A DNA stretch of 64,000 nucleotides. It comes from Micrococcaceae bacterium (GTDB lineage Bacteria; Actinomycetota; Actinomycetes; Actinomycetales; Micrococcaceae). The notes under the pieces were generated by a model that ran no database searches, was not told the DNA's origin, and was given only the letters and a program-made list of their open reading frames with translations. Below, one piece after another: positions 36,314-44,727 of this stretch (within the stretch, counting starts at the first letter, position 1; every line of letters begins with the position of its first letter). A program made the translations under genes and the position numbers. The stretch spans positions 1-64,000 of the forward strand of contig JAODMR010000136.1 in assembly GCA_025465475.1 (NCBI GenBank), in the 5' to 3' direction.

Positions 36314-36332
36314 GTGCTGTTCCCAGCCATAG

Positions 36333-36370
36333 GGCCTTGTCCCTTCACGATCAGGCCTTGTCCCTTCACG
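36333..36370. repeat. 21-bp tandem repeat across a stop codon
   Basis: GGCCTTGTCCCTTCACG occurs at 36333 and 36354 with a 21-bp period, and a partial third copy begins at 36375. The TGA stop of the gene at 36366 lies in the second copy. Confidence 0.8.
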
Positions 36371-37400
36371 TTCGGGCCTTGGCCGCCCAGGCGGCGGTAT
36401 CGAAGACTTCCGGATTCAGCACGTGCTCGGGCCGCCGTCCGGCAGCGACGTCGGTGATGGCCTGCAGCGCGCTGGCCGACACGTCGCGGGTGAAGTCGGC
36501 GGTCCAGCACAGGGAGTGCGGAGTGAGCACCACATTGTCCATGCCAAACAGCTCATCCTCCGGATGCAACGGCTCGGGGTCGAAGACGTCCAGTCCGGCT
36601 CCGGCGATGCGTCCGGTCCGCAGGGCGGTGCGCAGGGCCTCGGTGTCGACCAGGCGGCCCCGGCCGATGTTGATCACGTAGGCATGGGGCTTCAGGGCAG
36701 CCAAGCGTTCGGCGTTGATCAGCCGGTCGGTTTCGGGGGTCAGCGCGGCACAAAGAATCAGGTAGTCGGACTCAGCCAGGAGTTCCTCCAGGCTGACGAG
36801 CTGGACGCCCAGCTCCTTGGCCTCCGGGTGCCTGCCGCTGCGGTTGGTCCCCACCAGCCGGACCCCGAGCGGCGTGAGCAGCCGCGCCAGCTCCGCCCCC
36901 ACGCTCCCGAAGCCGACGATTCCCACGGTTTGGCCGTCAAGGGCCGCGCCGCGGTACTTTCCGCGGTCGGTCCAGTTGGACGCACGGGTCAGCCGGTCCT
37001 TGGGCAGCAGGTTGGACGCCAATGCCAGCAGCAGGGTCAGTCCCGCCACGGCGAGCGGCCTGCGGACCGCTGTGGGGGTGTTCGTGACCACCACCCCTGC
37101 CCGGGTACAGGCGGCGAGGTCGATGGTGTCGTAGCCCGCCCCGAACCGGGCCACGTGGCGCAGGTTCGGGGCGTTGTCCACGGTTCCCGCCCCGAAGCCG
37201 ATGTGGCCCAAGGACAGGACGGACTGCACGCCCTGAAGCTGATCGGTCGGAATGGGATCGTGGTAGCCGGGTAACACCTGCCAAAAGATACCGGCATCGG
37301 TCAGGCGGTCCAGGCCCAGGTCGCCGTGAATGGAACTGCCGTCGGGTTGAACGGCGTCAGCGGTGACGGCCACCCGGTACTGTTGCGGGCCGGCAGTCAT
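36366..37400 (-). CDS. D-isomer-specific 2-hydroxyacid dehydrogenase
   Basis: A 344-residue NAD(P)-dependent oxidoreductase of the phosphoglycerate/glyoxylate reductase family. GIVGFGSVGAELARLL is the nucleotide site; the catalytic Arg is in NIGRGRLVDT, the Glu in VFDPEPLHPEDEL and the His in LTPHSLCW. It probably acts on a hydroxy acid made or used in this pathway. Its start overlaps the MFS stop by 4 bp (ATGA), so the two are one transcription unit. Confidence 0.9.
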   Translation of the reverse strand: MTAGPQQYRVAVTADAVQPDGSSIHGDLGLDRLTDAGIFWQVLPGYHDPIPTDQLQGVQSVLSLGHIGFGAGTVDNAPNLRHVARFGAGYDTIDLAACTRAGVVVTNTPTAVRRPLAVAGLTLLLALASNLLPKDRLTRASNWTDRGKYRGAALDGQTVGIVGFGSVGAELARLLTPLGVRLVGTNRSGRHPEAKELGVQLVSLEELLAESDYLILCAALTPETDRLINAERLAALKPHAYVINIGRGRLVDTEALRTALRTGRIAGAGLDVFDPEPLHPEDELFGMDNVVLTPHSLCWTADFTRDVSASALQAITDVAAGRRPEHVLNPEVFDTAAWAAKART

Positions 37401-38740
37401 CGCTCACCACCGGCGTTGAGGGCACCAGCCGGAGCGTTCGTTCCGGGAATGGGGCGCCGTACCAGGACGGTGTAGGCCACCGCTGCGAGCGCGGCAATAA
37501 TGCCGCCGATGACGAAGGAGAGGGTGTAGGACCCGGTCGCGTCGGCGATCACTCCGGTCAGCAGCGGGGCGAATGCGCCACCGAAGTAGCCTCCGAAGTT
37601 TTGGATTGCCCCGACTGAGGCGACCTGGGCGTTCTGGACGACGTCCCCGGGCATGGCCCAGGCTGCTGCCTGCATGGTTGCGACGAAGCCCAGGGCCACG
37701 GTCATCACCGCAATGGTGAGCGGCAGGGAATCCACGAACGGAATGAGGCAGATGAGGACACCGGCAACGACGGCGGCAATCGACATCACGTGGCGCTTGG
37801 CCGTGAGGGGGCTTTTGCCGGACCGGCGGGAGTAGCGGGTCATGACCCAGCCACCGGTGATCCCGAGAATGGCGGCACCCAGGTAGGGAATGGCTGCCAA
37901 CCAACCCGAACCAGCAATGCTCGCGCCCCTGGCTTCCTGCAGGTAAAGCGGCAGGAACACGATAAAGATGTTCCAGATCCAGATGACACAGAAGAAGCCG
38001 GCCATCATTCCCCAGATCTGCCGGTGCCGGAAGAGCCCGAACCACGAGGTTCGGCCGGCCTGGAGTTTCTGGCTGGCACGTTCCCGCTCGATGTAGTCCA
38101 GTTCCTCGGAGCTGATCCGCTGGTGCGCCTCGGGGCTTCGGTAGAACAGGAAGAACGCGACGGCCAGGACCAGTCCTGCCAGCCCGAGCACCACGAAGAT
38201 TGCCTGCCAGCCGAAGGCGATCATGATGGCTGTAAGGATTGGCGGGGCGATGGCGGGGCCCCACTTGGAACCGCTGTCCCAGATGGCCGTGGCCTGTCCG
38301 CGTTCCGCGCGGGGGAACCAGTCTGCCGTCAGCTTGGCCGATGCGGGCCCGTTGGGCGCTTCGGCAATGCCCAGCAGGACCCGGAAGGAGAGGAACTGCC
38401 AGAGGCGGCTTCCCACCGCCATGAGCGCGGTGGCGATGCTCCAGCAGGCGATGGCCAGAAAGTACATGCGCCGGGCGCCGAGCTTATCGACCAGCCATCC
38501 GGCCGGCAGTTGGGCGAAGGCGTAGGTCCAGGAAAATACCGTGCCCAGCAGGCCAATGTCAGTCCTGGTCATGCCGAAGGTCTTGATCAGTTCCGGGGCT
38601 GCGATGGAAACAGCGCTACGGTCCATGTAGTTGATGATGCCTGCGGCCAGGGCCCAGCCGAGGATCCACCAGCGGAGGTTCCTGATGGTCCGGCGGCCCG
38701 CCGAGGCCCGGGTCTTCGTTGCTACGGTGCTTGTGTCCAC
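37397..38740 (-). CDS. MFS transporter, ACS type (second carrier)
   Basis: A 447-residue carrier with 12 membrane segments. GIINYMDRSAVSIAAP and GIAEAPNGPASAKLTADWFPR are ACS-family signatures. The GTG at 38740 has AAAGGAG upstream; the longer frame up to 38920 would translate through the operator. It differs in sequence from the carrier at 28758, so the cluster has two distinct importers, perhaps for different acids. Head of the operon with the 2-hydroxyacid dehydrogenase. Confidence 0.9.
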   Translation of the reverse strand: MDTSTVATKTRASAGRRTIRNLRWWILGWALAAGIINYMDRSAVSIAAPELIKTFGMTRTDIGLLGTVFSWTYAFAQLPAGWLVDKLGARRMYFLAIACWSIATALMAVGSRLWQFLSFRVLLGIAEAPNGPASAKLTADWFPRAERGQATAIWDSGSKWGPAIAPPILTAIMIAFGWQAIFVVLGLAGLVLAVAFFLFYRSPEAHQRISSEELDYIERERASQKLQAGRTSWFGLFRHRQIWGMMAGFFCVIWIWNIFIVFLPLYLQEARGASIAGSGWLAAIPYLGAAILGITGGWVMTRYSRRSGKSPLTAKRHVMSIAAVVAGVLICLIPFVDSLPLTIAVMTVALGFVATMQAAAWAMPGDVVQNAQVASVGAIQNFGGYFGGAFAPLLTGVIADATGSYTLSFVIGGIIAALAAVAYTVLVRRPIPGTNAPAGALNAGGER

Positions 38741-38802
38741 GACGCACTCCTTTGTGGTCAGATCGGGGAAGCGGCCCCCCAATGAAGCGGCTTCACCTCG
38801 AA

Positions 38803-38812
38803 CCCTATAGGA
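38803..38812. promoter_or_regulatory. GntR operator, site C
   Basis: CCCTATAGGA differs by one base from sites A and B and keeps the CCTATAGG core. It lies 63 bp upstream of the MFS start. The rest of the 350-bp gap (38741-39091) holds a terminator, a 14-bp repeat array and no gene that I can support. Confidence 0.65.
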
Positions 38813-38940
38813 TATTTTATCTGCTGCACAGAACTTTCCGAACGTTACGTTGGGGTAGGCATTCGAAAAACCGCAGACGGTGCTCCCCTGGTTCCACGAA
38901 AGGCCCTCCGACCTGGGCAACGACTGGAAGCCCTGGGCAG

Positions 38941-38973
38941 CAGAAGGGGCCTGCCCCTGGCAGGCCCCTTCTG
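38941..38973 (-). terminator. Strong hairpin terminator
   Basis: A perfect 15-bp stem (CAGAAGGGGCCTGCC and complement) with a 3-base loop, 118 bp downstream of the small acidic gene at 39092, which is the only gene reading toward it. Confidence 0.7.
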
Positions 38974-39013
38974 TGCGTCGACTGATGTGCGTCGACTGGT
39001 GTGCGTCGGCTGC
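38972..39013. repeat. 14-bp tandem repeat, three units
   Basis: TGTGCGTCGACTGA, TGTGCGTCGACTGG and TGTGCGTCGGCTGC follow each other directly next to the terminator stem. Confidence 0.8.
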
Positions 39014-39091
39014 TTTACGCTCGCGACGTGTCAGGCGTTGACGCGTCCCAGCCTTACCCGGATGTGCCTTGGCCGGGTATCCGGAACGGCG

Positions 39092-39253
39092 TCAGCCTTT
39101 GTCCGCCCCACTGCCGCCGGTGTGGGCGTCGTCGTCTTCGCCTTCGGCGGGCTCCTGGGTATGAACCCGAAGGCCGGTCGAATCCGCGTCGGGGTCGCCC
39201 TCGGCCGGAGCCTCATTGTGCTCGCGGGGCGTCTCGTTCTGGTTGCTCGTCAT
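39092..39253 (-). CDS. Small acidic protein
   Basis: A 53-residue, strongly acidic, Gly/Glu/Asp-rich protein without hydrophobic core (MTSNQNETPREHNEAPAEGD at the N-terminus). AGAGGAG precedes the ATG at good spacing. It lies downstream of ligD on the same strand with 90 bp between. Probably disordered; function unknown. Confidence 0.6.
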   Translation of the reverse strand: MTSNQNETPREHNEAPAEGDPDADSTGLRVHTQEPAEGEDDDAHTGGSGADKG

Positions 39254-39343
39254 GCTGGCTCCTCTGCTGGGGGACTTCCGACAATGTGGCTGTAAGCGGG
39301 TCCACGAACGGCCGCGGCGGCGCGTCCTGTTCCTTCTACCGTT

Positions 39344-42058
39344 TTACACCGGATCCTCGGGAATGACCTGGTCCGGTTGCTTATCCGGACGCCACCCCCG
39401 CCACACCGGATGGCGCAGCCTGCCGTCGCCGGTTTTCTCCGCGTAGCTCACCTCACCCACCAATGACGGCGTGATCCAGTGGGCGTCGGCCGCGTCGGCC
39501 CGTGGCACGCCGGCCAGCGGACTGGTGGTACGCGCCATGCGCCTGAACCTGGCAGCCATGCCGGTCAGGTCGGCGTCGCTGAATCCGGTCCCGACCCTGC
39601 CGACGTAGCGCAATTCCCCCTCGACGGGTACGCCCAGCAGCAGGGAACCGATTGTTGCCGCCCGGTTGCCGTTGCCTGTCCGCCACCCGGCCACCACCAC
39701 GTCCTGGGTGCGGCTGTTTTTGATTTTCAGCCAGGACCGGCTGCGCCGGCCGGGCAGGTAGGTGCTGCTGCTTTCCTTCGCCATAATGCCCTCAAGCTCC
39801 AGCGCCTGGCTGGTGGCCACGGCATCCTCGATGCTGCCCTCCAGCAGGGGTGACAGTTGGACGTTCGCATCGGGATGGGCGCTCGTGGCGGCCGCCAGCA
39901 GCATGTCCAGCACCTGGCGGCGGGAACGGAAGGGCTCGTCCACCAAGGACATGCCGTTGAGCTGCAGCAGGTCAAAGATCATGTATGCCACCGGAACGTT
40001 GCGCACCGCCCGTTCAATGTCGGCCGGCCTGGTGAGTTTCATGCGGGATTGCAGCAGGCGGAAGTCGGGCCGGCCCGACTTGTTCAGGGCGACGATTTCG
40101 CCGTCAAACACGGCTGAATCCGCTCCCGCGCTCCGGGCCAACGGCGGCAGGGTCCGCAGGTCCGGGTAACCGGCAGTGATGTCGTTCCCGTTCCGGCTGA
40201 GCAGGCGCAGTGTATCGCCGCTGAGCACGGCAACGGCCCGCATGCCGTCCCACTTCATCTCGAAGTCCCAGTTTCCGTCACCGACGTCCCCTGCCGTGCC
40301 GATGGACGCCAGCATCGGTTCGATGTAGTCGGCTGCGACCAGGCCGGGGGCCGGGGCCGCGGCGTTTACCGGGGCCGCGGCCGGCGCCAGAGCCAGCGCC
40401 GGTCCGGATTCCTCCGGCATGTCGGAGGCGGACGCAGTTTCCGGGGCCGGTCCGGATACCTCCGGGTCTTCGGCGGCCGCCCTCGCCGGCTGCGGCGCGC
40501 TCCCGGCCTCGTCCCAGCTGTGCGGCTGCTGGTCCTTCATCAGGTGCATCAGCCAGTTCTTTTCAGCTTTCGGATCCGCTCCGCCCGTGTGGATCAACGC
40601 CACCCGCCGGGGACCCCCGAGACCCCCGTCGCGGGTGCCGTGCAGGGTGACGATGACCTCCTTGCCGTCCCGCCATTTCTCCAGGTCGTAGGTGCCGCTG
40701 TCCCAGATGGTGACCTCACCACCGCCGTATTCGCCCTTGGGAATGCTGCCGGAAAAGCTGGCGTATTCCAGCGGGTGGTCTTCGGTCTGCACGGCAAGGT
40801 GGTTTTGCCGTGGTGTTTCCGGCACTCCCTTGGGGACAGCCCAGGAGACCAGCACGCCGTCGCGCTCCAGCCGGAAGTCGTAGTGTAGCCGGCGGGCGTG
40901 GTGTTCCTGGATCACGAAGCTGCGGCCTTCCGAGACAGGGGCAACACCGGCGGGAACGGGTTCGGGCGTCCTGTCCGGGTCGCGCATGCTGCGGTACGTG
41001 CGCAGCCGGTCGGCTGGTTCTGCGTCCCCGGCTTCCGCGCGAGGCTGGGGGCTGCCGTGTGATTTCCGGTTCCCGCCCGGCGTTTCTCCGGATGTACCGC
41101 CGGATGCACCGCCGGATGCACCGCCCGGCGGTACAAGGTCCGCGGCGGGGGTCAGGCCCGCTGCGACCCGGTCAAGCACCTGCAGGTAGTCCAGTTGGGC
41201 CAAGCCGGGGTCCTCCAGTTCCTCCCAGGTGCGGGGCGCCGCGACCCACGGGCGCAGCTTGCCGCGCAGCGAATAAGGGCAGATGGTCGTCTTTGCCGCG
41301 TTGTTTTGGCTCCAGTCGAGCAGGACCTTGCCCGCGCGAAGGACCTTTTTCATGTCACTGACGATCAGGTCCGGATAGTCGCTTTCCAGCGCCCGCGCGA
41401 GCTCATGGGCCACAGCACTGACCTGGTCCGAGGTTTGGGAGCCGTCCAGGTGTGCGTACAGGTGGATGCCCTTGCTGCCGCTCGTGACGGGATGGGGGGT
41501 CAAACCCATGTCCGTCAGGATTGCCCGCGCCAGCCGTGCCACCTCCGCGCACTCGGGTAACCCGGCGCCCTCCCCCGGGTCAAGGTCCAACACGAGCCGG
41601 TCCGGGTTCAGCTGCAAGCCCTCGGCGCTGAAGCGCCACTGCGGTACGTGCAGTTCCAAGGCTGCGTTCTGTCCCAGCCACGCCAGTGAGGCGGCATCGT
41701 TGATCACCGGGTACGTGTTCACGTGGTCCTTGTGCTGCAGGACGTAACTGTGGACCCAGGAGGGGGCATGTTTTTCCAGGTTTTTCTGGAAAAACACCTG
41801 CCCCGGCTCCTGGCCGGTGCCCACCCCATGCACCCACCGTTTACGGGTGGCCGGCCGGTCCCGGGCGAAGGGCAGGAGCACCGGTGCCACCGTCGCCAGG
41901 TACGCCAGCACCTCCCCCTTGGTGGTGCCCGTCGCCGGATACAGGACCTTGTCCAGGTTGGTCAGCGTCAGACGGTGCCCGTCGATGCTGACCACCTGTT
42001 TCCTGTCCTGCACCCCGGTTCCGGCCATGGGGTCAGTCTGCTGGAATTTTCCCGGCAT
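39344..42058 (-). CDS. ligD: Multifunctional ATP-dependent DNA ligase LigD
   Basis: A 904-residue non-homologous end-joining enzyme with domains in mycobacterial order. The polymerase/primase domain is at about residues 25-305 (LVLDLDPGEG metal site, SGSKGIHLYAHLDG). The 3'-phosphoesterase domain follows at about 385-520 (FVIQEHHARRLHYDFRLE, KGEYGGGEVTIWD). The ATP-dependent ligase domain is at about 590-900, with KWDGMRAVAV holding the adenylated Lys and FDGEIVAL. Flexible Gly/Ser and Pro/Ala linkers separate the domains. It is divergent from ku, 40 bp away, so both share a promoter region. Confidence 0.95.
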   Translation of the reverse strand: MPGKFQQTDPMAGTGVQDRKQVVSIDGHRLTLTNLDKVLYPATGTTKGEVLAYLATVAPVLLPFARDRPATRKRWVHGVGTGQEPGQVFFQKNLEKHAPSWVHSYVLQHKDHVNTYPVINDAASLAWLGQNAALELHVPQWRFSAEGLQLNPDRLVLDLDPGEGAGLPECAEVARLARAILTDMGLTPHPVTSGSKGIHLYAHLDGSQTSDQVSAVAHELARALESDYPDLIVSDMKKVLRAGKVLLDWSQNNAAKTTICPYSLRGKLRPWVAAPRTWEELEDPGLAQLDYLQVLDRVAAGLTPAADLVPPGGASGGASGGTSGETPGGNRKSHGSPQPRAEAGDAEPADRLRTYRSMRDPDRTPEPVPAGVAPVSEGRSFVIQEHHARRLHYDFRLERDGVLVSWAVPKGVPETPRQNHLAVQTEDHPLEYASFSGSIPKGEYGGGEVTIWDSGTYDLEKWRDGKEVIVTLHGTRDGGLGGPRRVALIHTGGADPKAEKNWLMHLMKDQQPHSWDEAGSAPQPARAAAEDPEVSGPAPETASASDMPEESGPALALAPAAAPVNAAAPAPGLVAADYIEPMLASIGTAGDVGDGNWDFEMKWDGMRAVAVLSGDTLRLLSRNGNDITAGYPDLRTLPPLARSAGADSAVFDGEIVALNKSGRPDFRLLQSRMKLTRPADIERAVRNVPVAYMIFDLLQLNGMSLVDEPFRSRRQVLDMLLAAATSAHPDANVQLSPLLEGSIEDAVATSQALELEGIMAKESSSTYLPGRRSRSWLKIKNSRTQDVVVAGWRTGNGNRAATIGSLLLGVPVEGELRYVGRVGTGFSDADLTGMAARFRRMARTTSPLAGVPRADAADAHWITPSLVGEVSYAEKTGDGRLRHPVWRGWRPDKQPDQVIPEDPV

Positions 42059-42098
42059 CGCCAGAGCTTGTAAGCAGGCTTAGTGTTAGCGTGGTTTC

Positions 42099-42953
42099 AT
42101 GCGTTCAATCTGGAAGGGCGTCATCGCTTTTGGCCTGGTCAACGTGCCCGTCAAACTCTATAGCGCCACCGAGGATCACGACGTCTCGCTGCACCAGGTC
42201 CACGATAAGGACGGCGGCCGGATCCGGTACGAACGCCACTGTGAAATCTGCGGCGAAAAGGTCGAATACGCGCACATCAACAAGGCGTACGACGACGGCG
42301 ACCAGACAGTCGTCCTGACCGACGAGGACATGTCCTCCCTCCCGGTGGAAAAGTCCCGCGAAATAGAGGTCGTGGAATTCGTGCCCAGCGACCAGATCGA
42401 TCCGATCACGCTGGAACGCAGCTACTACCTGGAGCCTGACTCGAAGTCGACCAAGGCCTATGTACTGCTGCGCCGGACGCTGGAGGAAACCGACCGCACC
42501 GCCGTCGTGCAGTTCTCGCTCCGGCAGAAATCCCGCCTCGGTGCGCTGCGGGTGCGTGGAGACGTGCTGGTGCTGCAATCGATGTTGTGGGGCGACGAGG
42601 TCCGCGAGGCTACATTCCCGTCGCTGGAGGAGTCCGTTCGCATTTCCTCCAAGGAGCGGGAAATGTCCGCTGCCCTTGTCGATTCCTTCTCCGACGACTT
42701 CCACCCCGACCGGTTCACCGATGAATACCAGGAGCAGCTGCGCCAGCTGATCGAGGCCAAGCTGGCCAAGGGGGACGCGCTCAGCACCGAAGACACCTTC
42801 GGCGGGGCCGAAGAGGAGGACGAGGGCGGGGGCAAGGTCCTGGACCTGATGGAGGCCCTGCGACGCAGCGTGGAAAAGAACCGCGGCGGCGGCAAGGAAG
42901 AACCGGCGGAGGACAAGCCGGCGAAAAAGACCAGCAAGAAAAAGGGTGCCTGA
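42099..42953 (+). CDS. ku: Non-homologous end-joining protein Ku
   Basis: A 284-residue Ku homologue, the homodimeric ring that binds DNA ends and recruits LigD. The start MRSIWKGVIAFGLVNVPVKL and the core RYERHCEICGEKVEY with EIEVVEFVPSDQIDPI are typical. The C-terminal 35 residues are a basic Lys-rich tail (KPAKKTSKKKG) that can bind DNA, as in mycobacterial Ku. Followed by a small acidic gene 16 bp later. Confidence 0.95.
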   Translation: MRSIWKGVIAFGLVNVPVKLYSATEDHDVSLHQVHDKDGGRIRYERHCEICGEKVEYAHINKAYDDGDQTVVLTDEDMSSLPVEKSREIEVVEFVPSDQIDPITLERSYYLEPDSKSTKAYVLLRRTLEETDRTAVVQFSLRQKSRLGALRVRGDVLVLQSMLWGDEVREATFPSLEESVRISSKEREMSAALVDSFSDDFHPDRFTDEYQEQLRQLIEAKLAKGDALSTEDTFGGAEEEDEGGGKVLDLMEALRRSVEKNRGGGKEEPAEDKPAKKTSKKKGA

Positions 42954-42969
42954 CAAGGGAGGAATCATC

Positions 42970-43179
42970 ATGGTTGAACGAGGCAGCACTAAGCACAGCG
43001 CAGAACTCGATGATGAAATGAAGCACGAGACCCAAGGCATGGTGCTCGGCAATCAGCCCGCCCACGTGGAGGGCTTCCGCGAAACTGAACCCACTCCCGA
43101 TGACACTGACAGCGAGGAGGTCAGAGCTGCCTTTGGCATGGCCGAAGTTGAAGGCGACGACGACGAGGAGGACCGGTAA
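42970..43179 (+). CDS. Small acidic protein downstream of ku
   Basis: A 69-residue protein with a strongly acidic C-terminus (EVEGDDDEEDR) and a central GMVLGNQPAHVEGFRETEPT. GGAGGA precedes the ATG. It lies 16 bp after ku, and its TAA stop shares one base with the ATG of the next gene, so translation is coupled to the Rv2629-like gene. No known domain. Confidence 0.75.
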   Translation: MVERGSTKHSAELDDEMKHETQGMVLGNQPAHVEGFRETEPTPDDTDSEEVRAAFGMAEVEGDDDEEDR

Positions 43180-44309
43180 TGCAGCACATCAACGAGTACG
43201 CCGACCTGTACCGCAAGCCTGGCCCGTGGTGCACCATCTACGCGGACGTAAGCACCGGAACCGTCGATACTCTGGAAGCCGGGGACGTCCGGCCCGAGAA
43301 CATCAGCCGGGATTTGTTGGCTGCCGGGGCCACCGAGGCGGACGCGCAGGCGGCGGCGCAGCTGGAATGGACCGCCAAGGGCGTGCCGGGGCAGGTGTCC
43401 CGGTTCGTGCTCATCCGCAATGGTGCTGTCGAGCTGAACGAGGTGCTGCCGGGAGAACCGGCGCAGGAACTCACCTGCGTGGCAAGTATTCCTGACCTGT
43501 TGCCGCTGGTGCAGCACCGGGGACGGGAATTCGCCTACATCGTGGCCGAAGTGGACCGCTCAGGCGGAGAGATCCGGTTGCATCGGGCCGGCCGGGTGCA
43601 GCCGGACAACGTCAGCGGCGTGGAAGGGTCAAGCCAGCACATCCGTAAGGTTCCGGTTGGTGGCTGGTCGCAGGCCCGGTACCAGCACCACGTGGAGGAA
43701 GTATGGAAGCGTAACGCGGACTCTGTGGCCGGAGAGATCGATGTGCTGGCAGCCGCGAACAACGCCCGCCTGATCCTGGTGGGCGGAGACATCCGGGCGC
43801 GGGAACTGGTGGTCAAGCAACTCTCCGAGGCGAGCCGGGCGAAGGCGTCCACGATCGACATGCACAGCAAGAACGCCGGCGCCGACCGGACCGTCTTTGA
43901 CGAGGAGGTCCGCAAGCGGGTGGCGGAATACTTTGCCGAACGGTACCAGGAAATCCTGGAACGGCTGGCGGTCCAGGACGGGCAGGCAAATCCCCTGGCC
44001 GCTGACGGCGTCGGCCAGGTGGTGCACGCCCTGCAGCAGGCGCAGGTGGGAACACTGCTGCTGAATCCGGCGGCGTTGTCCGGACGCACGCTGCTGGTGC
44101 TCGACGCTGAACCATGGGTGGCGACCGCACCGGAGGAAGCCCTGGAGGCCAATGTGCTGGGCAAGGAGTCCGCCCCGGCGGTTCTGCTCCGGGCCGCAGC
44201 CCTGACCGACGCGCAGGTCCAGCTAATGCCTCCTGGTTCCCTTCCGGAGGGCATGGACCTGGCTGGGTTGCTCCGCTGGCCGGTGGGGCCCGGCGCACCC
44301 TCCGCCTGA
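43179..44309 (+). CDS. Rv2629/Balon-like ribosome hibernation factor (eRF1-like fold)
   Basis: A 376-residue protein close in length to mycobacterial Rv2629 (374). The sequence has the layout of the archaeal eRF1/Vms1-like family: a variable N-terminal domain, a middle domain with the long helix around RYQHHVEEVWKRNADSVAGE, and a C-terminal domain with TLLLNPAALSG. Proteins of this family (Rv2629, Msmeg1130, Balon) occupy the ribosomal A site in resting cells. There is no GGQ motif, as expected for hibernation rather than release factors. Coupled to the acidic gene before it and upstream of a stress sigma factor. Confidence 0.75.
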   Translation: MQHINEYADLYRKPGPWCTIYADVSTGTVDTLEAGDVRPENISRDLLAAGATEADAQAAAQLEWTAKGVPGQVSRFVLIRNGAVELNEVLPGEPAQELTCVASIPDLLPLVQHRGREFAYIVAEVDRSGGEIRLHRAGRVQPDNVSGVEGSSQHIRKVPVGGWSQARYQHHVEEVWKRNADSVAGEIDVLAAANNARLILVGGDIRARELVVKQLSEASRAKASTIDMHSKNAGADRTVFDEEVRKRVAEYFAERYQEILERLAVQDGQANPLAADGVGQVVHALQQAQVGTLLLNPAALSGRTLLVLDAEPWVATAPEEALEANVLGKESAPAVLLRAAALTDAQVQLMPPGSLPEGMDLAGLLRWPVGPGAPSA

Positions 44310-44339
44310 TTCTCCCCGAAGCGAGGAAAGGAGCCCGAG

Positions 44340-44591
44340 ATGGCCAACGACCCTACGCCCGGCGTGCCCGCCGACGTGCCGGAAGCCGACTACCTGGAAC
44401 AGCTGGAACCAGCTATTCCGGACGACGGTGACAGGAACACGCCCCGACCTCACGGAGATCCCCTCACCCCTGCCGTTCGTGCGGGCCAGGTGGAGGCCAA
44501 CGAGGCCGACCTGCTGGAACAGCAGCAGGAGCTGCCTCCGGAGGATGAGTATCCGGAAACGGCGTCAACAGGTCCGGAAGCGGACTACTGA
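44340..44591 (+). CDS. Small acidic protein with internal EADxLEQ repeats
   Basis: An 83-residue acidic protein. The motif EADYLEQ (about residues 16-22) recurs as EADLLEQ (about 55-61) and the C-terminus ends in PEADY, so it is built from a short repeat. GAGGAAAGGAG stands before the ATG. It is 30 bp after the Rv2629-like gene and is followed by a terminator, so it ends that operon. Function unknown; probably disordered. Confidence 0.75.
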   Translation: MANDPTPGVPADVPEADYLEQLEPAIPDDGDRNTPRPHGDPLTPAVRAGQVEANEADLLEQQQELPPEDEYPETASTGPEADY

Positions 44592-44598
44592 CCCCTGG

Positions 44599-44628
44599 TG
44601 GTGGGCGCCGACATTCAGGCGCCCACCA
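44599..44628 (+). terminator. Hairpin terminator after the hibernation operon
   Basis: An 11-bp stem (TGGTGGGCGCC and complement) with an 8-base loop, 7 bp after the acidic gene's stop. Confidence 0.7.
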
Positions 44629-44727
44629 TCAAGCACGTCCAAAAACCATTGCGCACTGCTGGTGCTTCTGCTTCTGTAGAACCAGTGTCCAGACACGGGC
44701 ACCCACTTTTGTGTGAAGCAGGTGCCT

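Noticed and set aside
44713-44727. GTG at 44713 as start of the sigma factor
   Set aside because: It is in frame but has no upstream binding site; the ATG at 44728 is better placed. The difference is five residues and does not change the call.
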